From contig OX359200.1 of the NCBI GenBank assembly GCA_947172415.1, positions 6,140,501 through 6,204,500 on the forward strand: a DNA stretch of 64,000 bases, read 5' to 3'. This document shows positions 12,070 to 23,460 of this stretch, piece after piece. A program made the position numbers and the translations under genes. The stretch comes from Chondrosia reniformis. Taxonomy: Eukaryota > Porifera > Demospongiae > Chondrillida > Chondrillidae. Positions within the stretch are counted from its first letter, which is position 1; every line of letters begins with the position of its first letter. The notes beneath the pieces were generated by a model. The model was not told where the DNA came from. It ran no database searches and saw only the letters and a program-made list of their open reading frames with translations.

Positions 12070-14636
12070 ATGGCTGAAGTTAGCGTCGCTGAGACCGATT
12101 GTCATATATCTAAACACCAGAGACAGCTAGAACTGCTTTCTTCGAAAGAGTACGTACTATAGAATGTGTGTATATATAATATCCTTATTAATCTTACTCT
12201 CTGTATGGCATGTCACAATAATAAACAATCATTATTATTATTATAATAATAAGTATTATATAGGCCCATCACATCTCCATGTGGCCGCGGATAGCCGCAT
12301 GTAGACATATAGGCAGCCTAAGCGCATCTACGTTAGCCCATAGATAGCTACACGAGTATCTATGGTTAGCCATAGTTACACTCGGCAGCTGCAGGTATAT
12401 ATCGGTTCGACTGGTTAACATGACAAATCGTTCCTTTGTCTTAGATGGTTTTATGCGGATTTATCAGAACACCAAGCTAGTGTGATATTGAAGAGCAAAA
12501 GCGAAGACTCTTTTCTTGTCACAACTAATAATCGAAATGAAGGTTACTTCTCAATGTACCTAAAGTAAGTAATCCATGTTCCCCTAGTTCCCCTATAGGC
12601 TCTTTTACAGAATAGGCATATAGCATGTAGGAAAACGGTATCTTAGATTTTTCATGTATGTAATTTCATGAGCAATGTATACATATAATATGAGTGCTAT
12701 ATAGTGTGTGTACAAATTCTTCATCTTGGTATGACCGAATTCATCATCGTTAAACTCTGGATATTACAATGATCGAATGTTAATAATTATTATATATGCC
12801 TACGTACTCATATATGATTAATAATATACTTTAGGTAAATATAGTCAGATATCTTTTTATATATTGTATATAAGCCTGCAGTCTCGCGTCAGTCATTTGT
12901 CGATAGAGAAAGTGAAGGAAGTAAAAGGAGAAGAGGAATTATATACATACAGATTAAAGGAATCAGATGATGATAGAGTATGTAGTCATAAATTGGATAA
13001 TGACTCATGAACCCAGCTGATTCTTACATGCATTAATTGAATCACTACTAATTAGTACATTAATGGAGACACATCATTTATACTTAGGCATGTACTTAGA
13101 GTAAGTGACATGCATGAATGGAGCATTGCTGTGGCAACTATATACATCCTGGCTTAATTTCCTTGGCAGCAATTGCTTCTTTTGTTTTTTTTCTTTCTTC
13201 ATGATGTTTGAAAAGGATTACTTGCGATTTGATCATCAAGTACATGAGTATATATTATGTATATATATATATACAGTGCAAGTTACAATATATATATATA
13301 TATATATCTGATTATTATACACAGTGTAAGTTACATGTATATATATGTCATAGCATGTTTTTTAATAATCCATATATATAGGTATATGAGAATTCAAATG
13401 TTGTTGATCTGGTAGATGAATTTATTTCCCAGTCGACTCATTTTGCTGAATGCTATGGCAGACCCAGATTTGGTGGACCTAATTTTAGTGTGAGCAGTGC
13501 ATTTATGGAACATCCACCTGACTACTCGGCTGCAGCATCCTGTCAAGTAAGTCAGGAAGATGAAGAGAGAGGCATGTATATATATACATATACGTAGGCA
13601 GTTGGATCATCATTACCTATTAGATTATCATTACCTATTATGTTCTATATATAGGATGCACATGAACCCATACCAACAGTCCAATTAGATGTGGGTCCAG
13701 CCAAATATGAAAATGGTCAGTTAATATACAGTATACAGTTGTTGTTGGAATTGTGGGTGCATGGGTACATGCATGGGTATATATATATACAGGTGTATTT
13801 AGGTAGGTAGATATATAGGTATATATACGTATATAGGTGTAAAAAGTGGGTATAGGTAGCGAGATATATAGGTAGGTGTGTATAGGTATGTAGGTATATA
13901 GTTGGGTAGATCTTACATATTCAAATGCCAAGGATTCACAGAAGATCAAGATAAAGAAAAAGACAAAGACTCCCAGGATCACTGATGAGGGGTGGAATTC
14001 CCAGAAACAGCTGTCTGACCCAGTGGAGATGATGAAAGAAGGGAAAAGAAGGAAGAAAAGACTCCTGTATCTTCATCCAAAGCTCTCTTCAGGTCTAGTT
14101 CCCCTATAGGCTCTTTTACAGCATAGGCATTTAGCATGTAGGAAAATGGTATCTTAAATTTTTCATATATAGATATATATTGTCTAACTTATATAACCAA
14201 CATGTTAGGCAGAACAGTGTCGGAACAATTGGTTGCTCCAGGGATTAAACAAAAATCAATTATCACTCCATGGTCAGAAATTAAACAAGAATCGAATGAT
14301 ACTCCAGCAATTAAACAAGAATCGAATGATACTCCAGCGATTAAACAGGAATCAAGTGATACTCCAAAACATTCTATGGACCACACTAGATTCCACAGGC
14401 ACTGTTACAGACATCTTCATCACTATCATCCGAAGAATATATCCCACTTTTGTTGTCACCGTGGTTACAAACAGCACTATTGGGAAACTGGGGAGTATGA
14501 GGAGCGAGATTGGTATGACATCAGAGGTGCTTCAATTCTCTATGCATGCATTCTTATCTTCATGGTTTACATACCCTGTAGTCCTTGCATTATTGGACTG
14601 TTTCTTTGTATCTGTATTTGTTGTCCACATATTTGA
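12070..14636 (+). CDS. SH2-domain protein with Cys-rich hydrophobic C-terminus
   Basis: Predicted 318 residues from exons 12070-12149, 12445-12564, 12875-12977, 13382-13546, 13655-13715 and 14209-14636, all phase-consistent. An SH2 domain fills about residues 25-120: WFYADLSEHQASVIL, then SEDSFLVTTNNRNEGYFSMY, VSHLSIEKV and VVDLVDEFI. The phosphotyrosine-binding Arg expected in FLVR is Thr here (FLVTT), so binding may be altered or lost. Then a linker, three IKQESNDTPA-type 10-residue repeats (about 190-225), a His/Cys-rich stretch with many Tyr, and a terminal hydrophobic segment ILYACILIFMVYIPC followed by CIICxx-like cysteines, which looks like a membrane anchor or palmitoylation site. No kinase domain and no signal peptide. 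I do not recognise the family; an adaptor role is inference. Confidence 0.8.
13922..14172 (-). repeat. Dispersed repeat family A, near-complete reverse copy
   Basis: Reverse complement of the 10922-11168 module, ending in ATTTTTCATAT. It lies in the last intron of the SH2 gene, between exons 13655-13715 and 14209-14636. Confidence 0.75.
14275..14365 (+). repeat. 30-bp in-frame coding repeat (x3)
   Basis: Three consecutive copies of a 30-base unit encode IKQESNDTPA-like decapeptides in the SH2 gene. The period is a multiple of three, so copy number can change without a frameshift. Confidence 0.9.
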
Positions 14637-14744
14637 ATTGACAAGGTTAACCTTCGGTATTTACATACAGTGTGTGGTTTAATGATGTGTGTGATTGAAC
14701 TATTTTTCTTATAATAATGTTATTGTTATTATTATGATATGGCT

Positions 14745-14842
14745 ATATTACAATACACCCCAAAAGTCAAAAGATGATCCTTTCAAAAGATAAGTTCGAC
14801 ACAGTTAGAAGAAATCCTTAGTCTATTAACCATTTCTTTAGC
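14745..14842. repeat. Dispersed repeat family B fragment
   Basis: A stretch with AAAAGTCAAAAGATGA and GTTAGAAGAAATCC recurs, in either strand, near 25040-25120, 25950-26130, 29590-29720 and 33545-33700. Non-coding and of unknown class. The rest of 14637-14979 shows no gene. Confidence 0.55.
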
Positions 14843-14979
14843 AAACCGTATGTATACAGTGTTACCTTTCATTGTGTATTATTGCTTTTAAAGCTCAGTT
14901 ACACAGTATAACAACAAAAGATTTCCTACTGAAATGCTTGGCAACTCAATGTTACACATAAAATAGATGAAGGGATTAA

Positions 14980-17693
14980 CTAGTTTTTCCTTGTTCCTTT
15001 AAGCTTCCTCAGGGTGTACCACTGGAATAGTCTTGGGCAGTACTGGCTCATATAGACATTGAGGAGAAAGGGATGGGGGGACATCCAGGCCTCGTCCAAA
15101 TGGTTTGAAGTAGCTATCAAGATCAGCTCTACACATCTACACAAGGAAGTACAAATTAGCAACCATTGCTATGGCAACAAATGATGGATTATGTAATCAT
15201 TGAACATGGCTACCAAGATATATCCTATTTATGTGTCCCAAAGTCCCATTGTGTCTTAGCCCCTGAGTGATTCAAATCATGAAGAAACAAGTCAGAAAAA
15301 ATACAAAAACCACATACTGTAAGGAGTTTTTAAGTCTAGTCTAAGAAACTTTAAGTCTATCCTAATTATGCTTCTAATCTTCACAGACAATATAATCATA
15401 TTTCTTTGAATATGGTGTTCTAGATTGTTCATGCAAGGTAAAATATGGTGGAGTTACCTTTCTACAGTCATCCCTGATTCAATGTAATTATCACTCCTTC
15501 CGTGAAGAGTACCATCGGGGTTTAGAGCATTCTGCGCTACATTAGTCCTAACTGGTCCAGGGCAGACTACTGTTATAGATACTCTATCCAATACCTTTGC
15601 AGTAGTAATTATAATGATGTTGGTAACTTGTGTACAAAATGACAAGTGTACAACATATATTCTAGGTGGTAGGTGCCATATTTCATTGTATACTATTCAC
15701 AGGTTCTATTAATTTCAGCTTAGTTAAAACTGCAGGAATAATTTGAGGATGGGGAAAAAAATCACATTTCATATATCTACTAGTCAATATGTGAAAGTTG
15801 TCAATCGAAAGAGATCAACTCAATCAATGTGTACTGAATACCAACAACAGGCGATTCCTCCTACTTTAGAGATGACATACTGTTTGGGATGAACTTGCAA
15901 CTTACTTCACATCTAATGGAGTGCAGGAGGCCGGTGAGGGCATACTTGGCAGCCACGTAGGAGGATCGGCTTGTAGTAGGATACTTTCCAAGCAAAGAAG
16001 ATACTCCAATAATGTGACCACGTTTTCTAGCAATCATTTCTAAAGTAGAAAAATCAAGTCAGTACATATTAAGATTTCATGCTATTTGTTTGGAATCAAA
16101 CCAATTCTTGGTCAGATAATCTAGTGATAATCAAACCACAATCATAATCTAGTGATAATCAAACCAATTCTTGGTCACATAATCTAGTGATAATCAAACC
16201 ACAACTAATATTTAGAGAGAAAAAATTCAAATAATTGTTAATTTGACTTAGAAATCCATGAACACTGTTCCTAAAAATAGTAGCTCCCTTAGCTATTTCA
16301 CTATCACTCCTCACAGTACCTGGAAGGACTTGTTTGATTAAGGTTCGCTGCCCAAAGTAGTCAACTTGCAAGATATTTCTGTCTACTTGGTCCTCCACAT
16401 CTACAAACAACCCTCTCATGGAGATGCCAGCATTGCAGAACAGCATATCGATGGGACCAAATGCCTCTCTGGCTTCTCTGCCCTTGTTCTTGAGAGAGGC
16501 GGAGTCCATCAGATCCAACAAAACAATCCTTCAACAAGAGAGGATCATGTGACCATTGTGTGAAAATCATGTGACCACTACCTGATAATCATGTGACCTG
16601 TATTAAGTATATATATCTTTAGCTTGGGTACCATTTTGGATAAAAGTTTAGGATCAAATTTGATCCTGTACCAACACCAAAGAGCATAAGGGAGTGAGGT
16701 CTGACTCAAGAAGTAATCTCTTGTAATAATGTTATCTGACTCATAGTTTTCATATTATGTATGTGAGTCAACTAAGTTGTTTTGAGCTACAGTCGCATCA
16801 TTCACCAGTTTTAACTAACCACAGACCAAACTGCCATTACAACAGCCTGAGGCTATGACTGTCTGAACAGACTGTGTTATCAGACTAAGTCACATCTGTG
16901 TAGACTAAACCAGTAACATGAGCAGCCGCCTCCTTATTACAGTGGGTTCTTAAAGTACTGATAAAAAGTATAATAATGGGCTGTTTGTAGAGCTTTCTAT
17001 CATGCAGTCTAATGAGGCCAAGTTGCCACCTCTCTAATGAGGCCAAGTTGCCACCTCTCTAATGAGGCCAGCTGGCCCCAAGCTAACTACATTAGACTAG
17101 TTTTACTGTAATTAGATAACTCCTGCTATACACAGTCATTATCAGAGTACTTTGCATTTTCAGGAAAAGCAAGCGATTCCTTGACTTCCTCCAGTTTGTC
17201 CTTCGACCTTGCAGAAAGGATGACCTTTGCACCCAACATAGACAGTTCCTTACACAAACAGGCACCAACTACAAATCCAAAGCAATCATCATTTATGATA
17301 TTCTACCGTTTAATTCCAATAGATTAAATTATTGCTTTGTATTGTATTTATATATACACATGAATAATCTAATACACTATTTTTCTGACATGCTACATCT
17401 ACTTAAGAGTAAAGGCCTATAGGGAACTAAAAAGGATACAAGACTTTTCTCCTTTTCTTTCTCTTTTCCTTGATCTTTTGTGAGTCCTCATGCACACAAG
17501 TGAGTCTCACGTATACGTATGCATTCTGCTTACTCCCTGACGACGCCCCTGTCACCCATACAACTTTATCCTTGAAATATGCAGGTTTCAACGTGTGACT
17601 AAGTAGACGAAGGTCTCCATCGGCGCGATAAAGCTTAAAGACACGCAGGAGTATGACGACGAACAAGACGGTTATCACAATTCCGATCAACAT
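14980..17693 (-). CDS. DHRS7: DHRS7-like short-chain dehydrogenase/reductase
   Basis: NAD(P)-dependent oxidoreductase of the classical SDR fold, probably ER-anchored. Exons (gene order): 17693-17534, 17278-17161, 16528-16320, 16039-15906, 15594-15458, 15136-14980; 304 residues versus about 340 in vertebrate DHRS7. N-terminal membrane anchor LIGIVITVLFVVILL, cofactor motif WVTGASSGIG split across exons 1/2, CNAG in place of the usual NNAG, catalytic Ser in VSSLLG, YxxxK as YVAAK, and CPGPVRTN. The C-terminal MTVERCVELILIAT...WMSPHPFLLNVY matches DHRS7 better than DHRS7B. The start is the ATG at 17693; the in-frame triplet upstream is GTG. Substrate cannot be read from sequence (steroid or retinoid carbonyls in known family members). 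Its start lies 63 bases after the PRELID3 stop on the same strand. Confidence 0.88.
16095..16204. repeat. 63-bp direct repeat in DHRS7 intron
   Basis: Two copies of a unit containing CCAATTCTTGGTCA and ATAATCTAGTGATAATCAAA, offset by 63 bases, between DHRS7 exons 3 and 4. Confidence 0.75.
17009..17076. repeat. 25-bp tandem repeat in DHRS7 intron
   Basis: Almost three copies of AATGAGGCCAAGTTGCCACC plus TCTCT between DHRS7 exons 2 and 3. No other feature was seen in this intron. Confidence 0.85.
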
Positions 17694-17756
17694 TGTAGTT
17701 ATATAAAAAACCACAAGTGTTTAAAATAATGACATGTTTCTATTTTGTTTTCAGTT

Positions 17757-19267
17757 TCAGTATTGTTCCATCAGAATACCTCTCGCAACCTCTTCTACGG
17801 CGATTCGACCCTGCAAAATTTCGTTAATTCATCTTAGATGCTCACATCTAAGTTTTACAATATATTTAACACCACCTTCTTGGCTTTCTCATCATAATTT
17901 GTACACATTAACCCTTCTAAATATCCACTCAGTAGAGGAACATTCTTTACAGTTATGTTTACTGACTGAGAGAGTTGTGTTCTGTACATTTCAGAGATAA
18001 GGTCGAAAGCATATGTGAATAGATACACTATTAGTGATAGCTAGTTGTTTTAATATCAGTGTGATGGTGATGTGACAGTGAATGAGATGGTGGTGTGACA
18101 GTGAATGTGATGGTGGTGTGACAGTGAATGTGATGGTGGTGTGACAGTGAATGTGATGGTGGTGTGACAGTGAATGTGATGGTGGTGTGACAGTGAATGT
18201 GATGGTGGTGTGACAGTGAATGTGATGGTGGTGTGACAGTGAATGTGATGGTGGTGTGACAGTGAATGTGATGGTGGTGTGACAGTGAATGTGATGGTGG
18301 TGTGACAGTGAATGAGATGGTGGTGTGACAGTGAATGTGATGGTGGTGTGACAGTGAATGTGATGGTGGTGTGACAGTGAATGTGATGGTGGTGTGACAG
18401 TGAATGTGATGGTGGTGTGACAGTGAATGTGATGGTGGTGTGACAGTGAATGTGATGGTGGTGTGACAGTGAATGTGATGGTGGTGTGACAGTGAATGTG
18501 ATGATAGTGTGACAGTGAATGAGATAGGTTTTTAAACAGAAATCATATGCTTTCACTTGTCACTTATTCCCAATCATTTCACATAAATAGTTGACTGACT
18601 TGTTTGGCTCTGAAGGACAGGGAGTGTACACCAGTGTCTCATCTACTTCAATCATGCTGGAAAATGTGTACTATATAAGCATACAAAACACAGTGCATAC
18701 TTCTCACACCTACTTTTAATATTATTAGCAAACACCAGCCTACCGCTATTGGAATAGAATCCGTATAACTTAACAGTTTTGAAACTGAAGAGTCTGTAAA
18801 TGTTATTCATAACTTGAATAGAAACATTCATTTTATTTCCTTTATGAAAGGCAACTCCTTCTAATAGTCTTCATAAAGAATGTCGCAAGACTAAGACGGT
18901 TACTTACGTTCTTTGCATGTAATGTGTAAGTCTTGGTATTTCTGTCTATTTCTATAGATTCATTGACAAACGTTGTCTCATTTATCCCAATGAACTGCTG
19001 AATGAAAGAAGCTTGATGATGGTTTGGCTAGTATTTTGCCAAAGTTTGAAATGTAGCTAGTACACTCAAATTCAGTACTCAAAACACCCTCCCAAGTCCA
19101 CCACTATAGCCCCACACACCTACACACAATTGGTTGGAAAACTGCCCTATATATATAGTAGCCTTAAGTGGTGATGGTTTGTACGTGTCCAGGTATAGCC
19201 CTGTGCCCCTTAACCAGAACTGGTTGGCATTTATCTACACCTTAATGTATGTACATGCATGGGCACT

Positions 19268-19317
<50 letters not shown>

Positions 19318-20418
19318 TATATATATATAGACTTCATACAGTGAAGTGTACCTTGAACGCTAATGGAGGCAAGTTCCACAATGTTGCAAACAGCCTGTGG
19401 AGCAGTATTTTGCTAGGAGCCGCTTCCACTCTCAGCACATCAATACTATGTACATTGGGGTTGTGTCTATTTGGGTACTTTCGGAGAGCAGCCTGAATCA
19501 TTAACTCCCAGGGATGCCTAATATGGAAGATAGGTCATTATTAGACATGTATGTATGCACAAAAATACTAAGACATCAGCAGACAATAGAGGAGGAGCAA
19601 TATACACACACCTACATCCGTATCAGAAAATAGTGTCGGATATGGATAAACCGAGGTCGGATATATGAGGGCTTAAAGTATTACGGGGAATACAATTTAG
19701 ATCGGTTTCAGTCGATATCATTCGGTTAAATAAGGTTGTTGGTTAACTCGAGGTCGGGGCCCCACTGTATTCTCCTAAATAAAGTATATTTTTAAATACA
19801 TCTGTCATGTGTCTATTTACCACCTAATTCAACTGTTGGCGCCAAAAGTATGTATACAAAACCCCTAGATTTAGCACACATATAGTATGGTTGAAATTAA
19901 TGACTTATGGAATTCTCATTCATTCATTTATCTTTTAATTTGAATATGGAGGCCCCACTAGCTCATAATAGGTCTACCTAGGGGGTATACATACAATACA
20001 TATAATGCATATACCATTCAGGATCAAGAAAAGACAAAGATTCCCAGGTTCACTGATGAAGGGTGGAATTCCCAGAAACAGCTGTCTGGTTCAGTGGAGC
20101 AGAAGAAGAAATGTAGGAAAATGGTGTGTTACGCTTTTCGTACACAAGTGATGCAACAATGAAAATAGAATTTGATTAAAATAGATACCAGGGCTCTAGG
20201 CTATTTCTGAAAGATTAGAAAACATTTTAAGTAAACTGCACTTAAGTGGTGCCATTTAGCCTTAACAAATTTGGAAGTTCTGGAGAGTGTTTTGTCTGCA
20301 CTGGTAATTTAAAGGAATACCATGACCATAAATAGTACAATAATTTTCGTTATGAAATAGCATGTTAACATCAAGGGGCCACTCACGGGAATATATGCTG
20401 ACTTCGCCATTCCTTCAT
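17757..20418 (-). CDS. PRELID3B: PRELI-domain mitochondrial lipid-transfer protein (PRELID3/slowmo)
   Basis: Family members shuttle phospholipid (phosphatidylserine for PRELID3B) across the mitochondrial intermembrane space with TRIAP1. Exons: 20418-20387, 19517-19352, 18997-18908, 18670-18600, 17981-17876, 17810-17757; 172 residues, close to the family's usual size, every junction in phase. The start MKEWRSQHIF, then HPWELMIQAALRKYPN, LLHRLFATLWNLP, SSMIEVDETLVYTPCP, VNITVKNVPLLSGYLEGLM and KGRIAVEEVA follow human PRELID3 in order. Long introns hold the 23-bp minisatellite at 18061-18527, an AAT tract and a family-A repeat. The 3' end abuts DHRS7. Whether it is orthologous to PRELID3A or PRELID3B cannot be settled here. 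Confidence 0.93.
18061..18527. repeat. 23-bp minisatellite in PRELID3 intron
   Basis: About 20 near-identical copies of GTGATGGTGGTGTGACAGTG plus AAT, with a few GAGATGG variants at the edges and in the middle. It lies wholly between exons 4 and 5. Open frames through it are artefacts of the repeat. Confidence 0.97.
19270..19331. repeat. AAT microsatellite
   Basis: About 14 AAT triplets followed by an AT dinucleotide run, in an intron of PRELID3. Confidence 0.95.
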
Positions 20419-20891
20419 TCCTGAATAACAACAATATTAATGTTACTGTAAAATCTGCGGCTGACTGAGAGGGAAATCCCCGCGTGCTTCACTCGTGCGT
20501 GTATAAAATCGGGGGTAGTTACTATACATTTTGAATCGTTCACATTACATTCGGCAGCTATTCTACCACAAGTATTCAATCTTGTCAAAAGGCATAGCTA
20601 AACAATGTATTGGTGATTTTAACCCGACTAAATACAACATAAGATCTGATCACTTAAACGACTATAACAAAAGTATAGTGCCCAATAAAAATATCTGAAC
20701 TATAATTTGTGCATCTTTATTATATAAAAAGATGATTCATTGCAATAAAAAATTAATACAATAAATAATTTACATTGAAAATACTACTGTACAAGCAAAC
20801 ATAATATATCATTTGATGTGAACATGAACATTAATAGACCCCTTTTCAGCTGTAATATAATGTATATAATTAGGAGTTCAACACTTTTCTG

Positions 20892-21803
20892 TTATTCCTT
20901 TTTCTTATTTACTGGAGAATTCTTGGCCCAAAGCCAGGAAATCAGCATCACATCGTCATGAATGACAAAGGACAAACAGACAAAGTAGAGGACTATGTAG
21001 ATGGTAATGTCCCTCACAAGTACCAACCAAAAAAACTGAGTCAACCAATTAGCAATGCAACATATGATGTACGTGATTAAACCAAATTTGCAGAGAAGAC
21101 TGGTGATGTAACTACCAGGGTAGACCACTCGAAGAGCCAAGTATCCATTTACAGAAAATGCAAGTGTGCTGTAAGTGCCATATATGGTAAGCATCTTAAT
21201 AAGCCCTAATGGACCAGTCCAACCTGAAATGCTCAAATCCAATCCCCATATAACAAGAGACAAAACCGTGGTGGTCACGTGATGCAGGATGGTGGAAAAT
21301 GGGAGCTTTGGGACCATATATAGAGCTACTGCATCCGTACACACATACATTACTATTATTCTTTTTATTTCGAGATTGCTAAACTGGTCTAGTACAAACG
21401 CGCTGTGTGCTCCCATCCAATACCTGTAGCTGAGAGCTTGGATCCCCAGTACCAGGCATTTTCCAACGTTTACTACTACGTACCATTTCTTATGAGGCGG
21501 GTTGATTTTAGCGAATCGTCGATCCATTTTATTCCACAGAAATTGGACGCATAATGTCAGCATCGTAAACAGGAAACAGGCGATAGCAAAACATACAATT
21601 GAATCAATTAATCCTTCTCTGGTATAGAGCCCCTTGGAAGGTGGTAAAATTCTCTCTAAAAAAGCACTTCTGTAAGGTGTTAGATGATAGCAAGCAAAAC
21701 TGTTTTGCACTCCGACTGATCCGTTGTTGGAAAACAGTAAGTGCATCAGGTCCAGTGGATCCGGTAGAGTACCATCCGCGCACCTGAAACTGTCTGAGAT
21801 CAT
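20892..21803 (-). CDS. TLC-domain multi-pass membrane protein, copy 1
   Basis: Intronless, 303 residues. A short N-terminal region with CADGTLPDPLDLMHLLF and a conserved Cys is followed by about seven hydrophobic segments. The core KKWYVVVNVGKCLVLGIQAL, then RIIVMYVCTDAVALYMVPKL, ILHHVTTTVLSLVIWGLDL and a C-terminal WLTQFFWLVLVRDI fits a TLC (TRAM/LAG1/CLN8) fold; the HH pair sits where TLC proteins keep catalytic or structural His. The Lys-rich tail NKKKE could be an ER-retrieval signal. Paralogue of 22528-23460 in the same orientation. TLC proteins act in ceramide synthesis, membrane fluidity or ER trafficking; which applies is unknown. A TTTCAG just upstream of CADG could act as a splice acceptor, so the first seven residues are uncertain. 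Confidence 0.75.
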   Translation of the reverse strand: MISDSFRCADGTLPDPLDLMHLLFSNNGSVGVQNSFACYHLTPYRSAFLERILPPSKGLYTREGLIDSIVCFAIACFLFTMLTLCVQFLWNKMDRRFAKINPPHKKWYVVVNVGKCLVLGIQALSYRYWMGAHSAFVLDQFSNLEIKRIIVMYVCTDAVALYMVPKLPFSTILHHVTTTVLSLVIWGLDLSISGWTGPLGLIKMLTIYGTYSTLAFSVNGYLALRVVYPGSYITSLLCKFGLITYIICCIANWLTQFFWLVLVRDITIYIVLYFVCLSFVIHDDVMLISWLWAKNSPVNKKKE

Positions 21804-22055
21804 ATCTTGGTGTAGACAAACTGGAATTCTGCAAAATGTTCAAACTACTCCACTATATATAATTATAATATTAAGAATCCGTGTGGTTCCTCTGGCGTAA
21901 CCGAAATCATTCGATGAACTATTTGACCTTTCGATACTAAGTTTTTAACGTATATATACGTATGGCTTATCAAAACCACTGCCTCTATATGTTCATCCAT
22001 ATATGGCAATTGGATCTAGTACGTATATACAAAGCCTTTCATGGTTAGCTCCTAT

Positions 22056-22100
22056 GCCAATAGGAAAAGGTTAGAGGAAAAGGTTAGAGGAAAAGGTTAG
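22056..22100. repeat. GGAAAAGGTTAGA short tandem repeat
   Basis: Three copies of AGGAAAAGGTTAG in the spacer between the two TLC genes. The remainder of 21804-22527 has no gene I can support. Confidence 0.8.
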
Positions 22101-22527
22101 CGTTGATAATGAGTTTTTTTGGATCTTTCCTTTGTGCTGAAGTAGTATAATGAAATCATCAACATCTCAACAACATCTCAACCAATCAAATGGGCCTACT
22201 GCATATTCAATATAATCCAATATGCCAATTTATAGGTCTAACTTAGAACTTTGTGTATGCAGACCTTATAACTATTAGAAAATGTTATTGCATGTCCAAT
22301 GAAGCACAATGTTGGAGCTAGTATGCATGAAATTTATATTCTAAGAACAACTTTCATATTCAACTTATGCCAAATGTCAAGATATTGAAATTTACTAAAT
22401 TACTACTGTTACATTTTCATTAAGCATAATAAATTCTTGCAACTATCTAATCCATCAACTTTTTGCATTTAAAAACATTACTAAATGAATCATGTTTCAT
22501 ATACCACAAATATACTTGTAAGTTAGA

Positions 22528-23460
22528 TTAGCTTGTCTTCTTCTTTAAAGTAAGTTGATCTGCATTTCCCGGTGAGTTTTTAGCTAAGAGCCATCGGATG
22601 AGAATAATATCATCGCGTACCATAAAGTAGATGCAAACTGCATACAACAAAGTGTACACTGTAATGTCTCTCACAACCACCAGCCAAATAATTTGTGTTG
22701 ACCAATTAACAGCACAGCACAGAAGATAGGATACTAGTCCAAGTTTGCATAGAAGATGAGTTATAGAGCTTTCAGGATAGACTACTCTGAATGCCAAATA
22801 TCCATTTACTGAGAATGAAAATGTGGAACAGATTCCATAGAGAAGAAGTATCTTCATAACTCCAGCTAAACCTGTCCAGCCAAGAACAGTCAGATCTAGT
22901 CCCCAAATAATGAAGGATAGGGATATGGTGGTCACGTGATGCAAGATGGTGGACATTGGAAGTTTTGGGACCATGTAGAGGGCTACTGCATCAGTACACA
23001 CATACAGAATCACAGTCCTCTTAATTTCGATGTTACTGAATTGGTCCAGGTAATATGCTTGATAAATGCCCATCCAGTATCTATGGCTGGTCGCTTGGAT
23101 GCATAGGAAAATGCATTTAGAGATATTAGCAATAACATACCACTTTTTGTGAGGTGGTGAAATTGCGGCAAAGCAGGGATCAACTTTACTCCAAACATAG
23201 TGAACGATCAACATTAATAGAGTCAATAGAGAACAGGCGATTAGGAAACAGACGGTCGAATCAATGAGGCCTTCTCTAGTGTAGGACCCATCGGAAGGAG
23301 GTAAAATATTCTCCAAAAAGGAGATTTTGAGGGGTGTCAAGTTATAGCAAGCGAAGTTATTACTTGCTCCAACTGATCCGTTGTTGGGAAACAGTAAATG
23401 TATTAAATCCAGAGGCTCTGGTAGCTTTCCATCGGCGCACCTCTCTATGAACACACCCAT
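22528..23460 (-). CDS. TLC-domain multi-pass membrane protein, copy 2
   Basis: Intronless, 310 residues, starting MGVFIERCADGKLPEPLDL. Same plan as copy 1: KKWYVIANISKCIFLCIQA, RTVILYVCTDAVALYMVPKL, ILHHVTTISLSFIIWGLDL and IIWLVVVRDITVYTLLYAVC, ending in a Lys-rich tail (LTLKKKTS). Strongly similar to copy 1 over most of its length, so a tandem duplication. Both lacking introns among intron-rich neighbours suggests duplication of an already intronless (possibly retroposed) ancestor; that is inference. Confidence 0.75.
   Translation of the reverse strand: MGVFIERCADGKLPEPLDLIHLLFPNNGSVGASNNFACYNLTPLKISFLENILPPSDGSYTREGLIDSTVCFLIACSLLTLLMLIVHYVWSKVDPCFAAISPPHKKWYVIANISKCIFLCIQATSHRYWMGIYQAYYLDQFSNIEIKRTVILYVCTDAVALYMVPKLPMSTILHHVTTISLSFIIWGLDLTVLGWTGLAGVMKILLLYGICSTFSFSVNGYLAFRVVYPESSITHLLCKLGLVSYLLCCAVNWSTQIIWLVVVRDITVYTLLYAVCIYFMVRDDIILIRWLLAKNSPGNADQLTLKKKTS

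Noticed and set aside
18056..18556. Reverse-strand His/Ser/Thr-rich frame of 166 residues
   Set aside because: Frame through the 23-bp minisatellite between PRELID3 exons.
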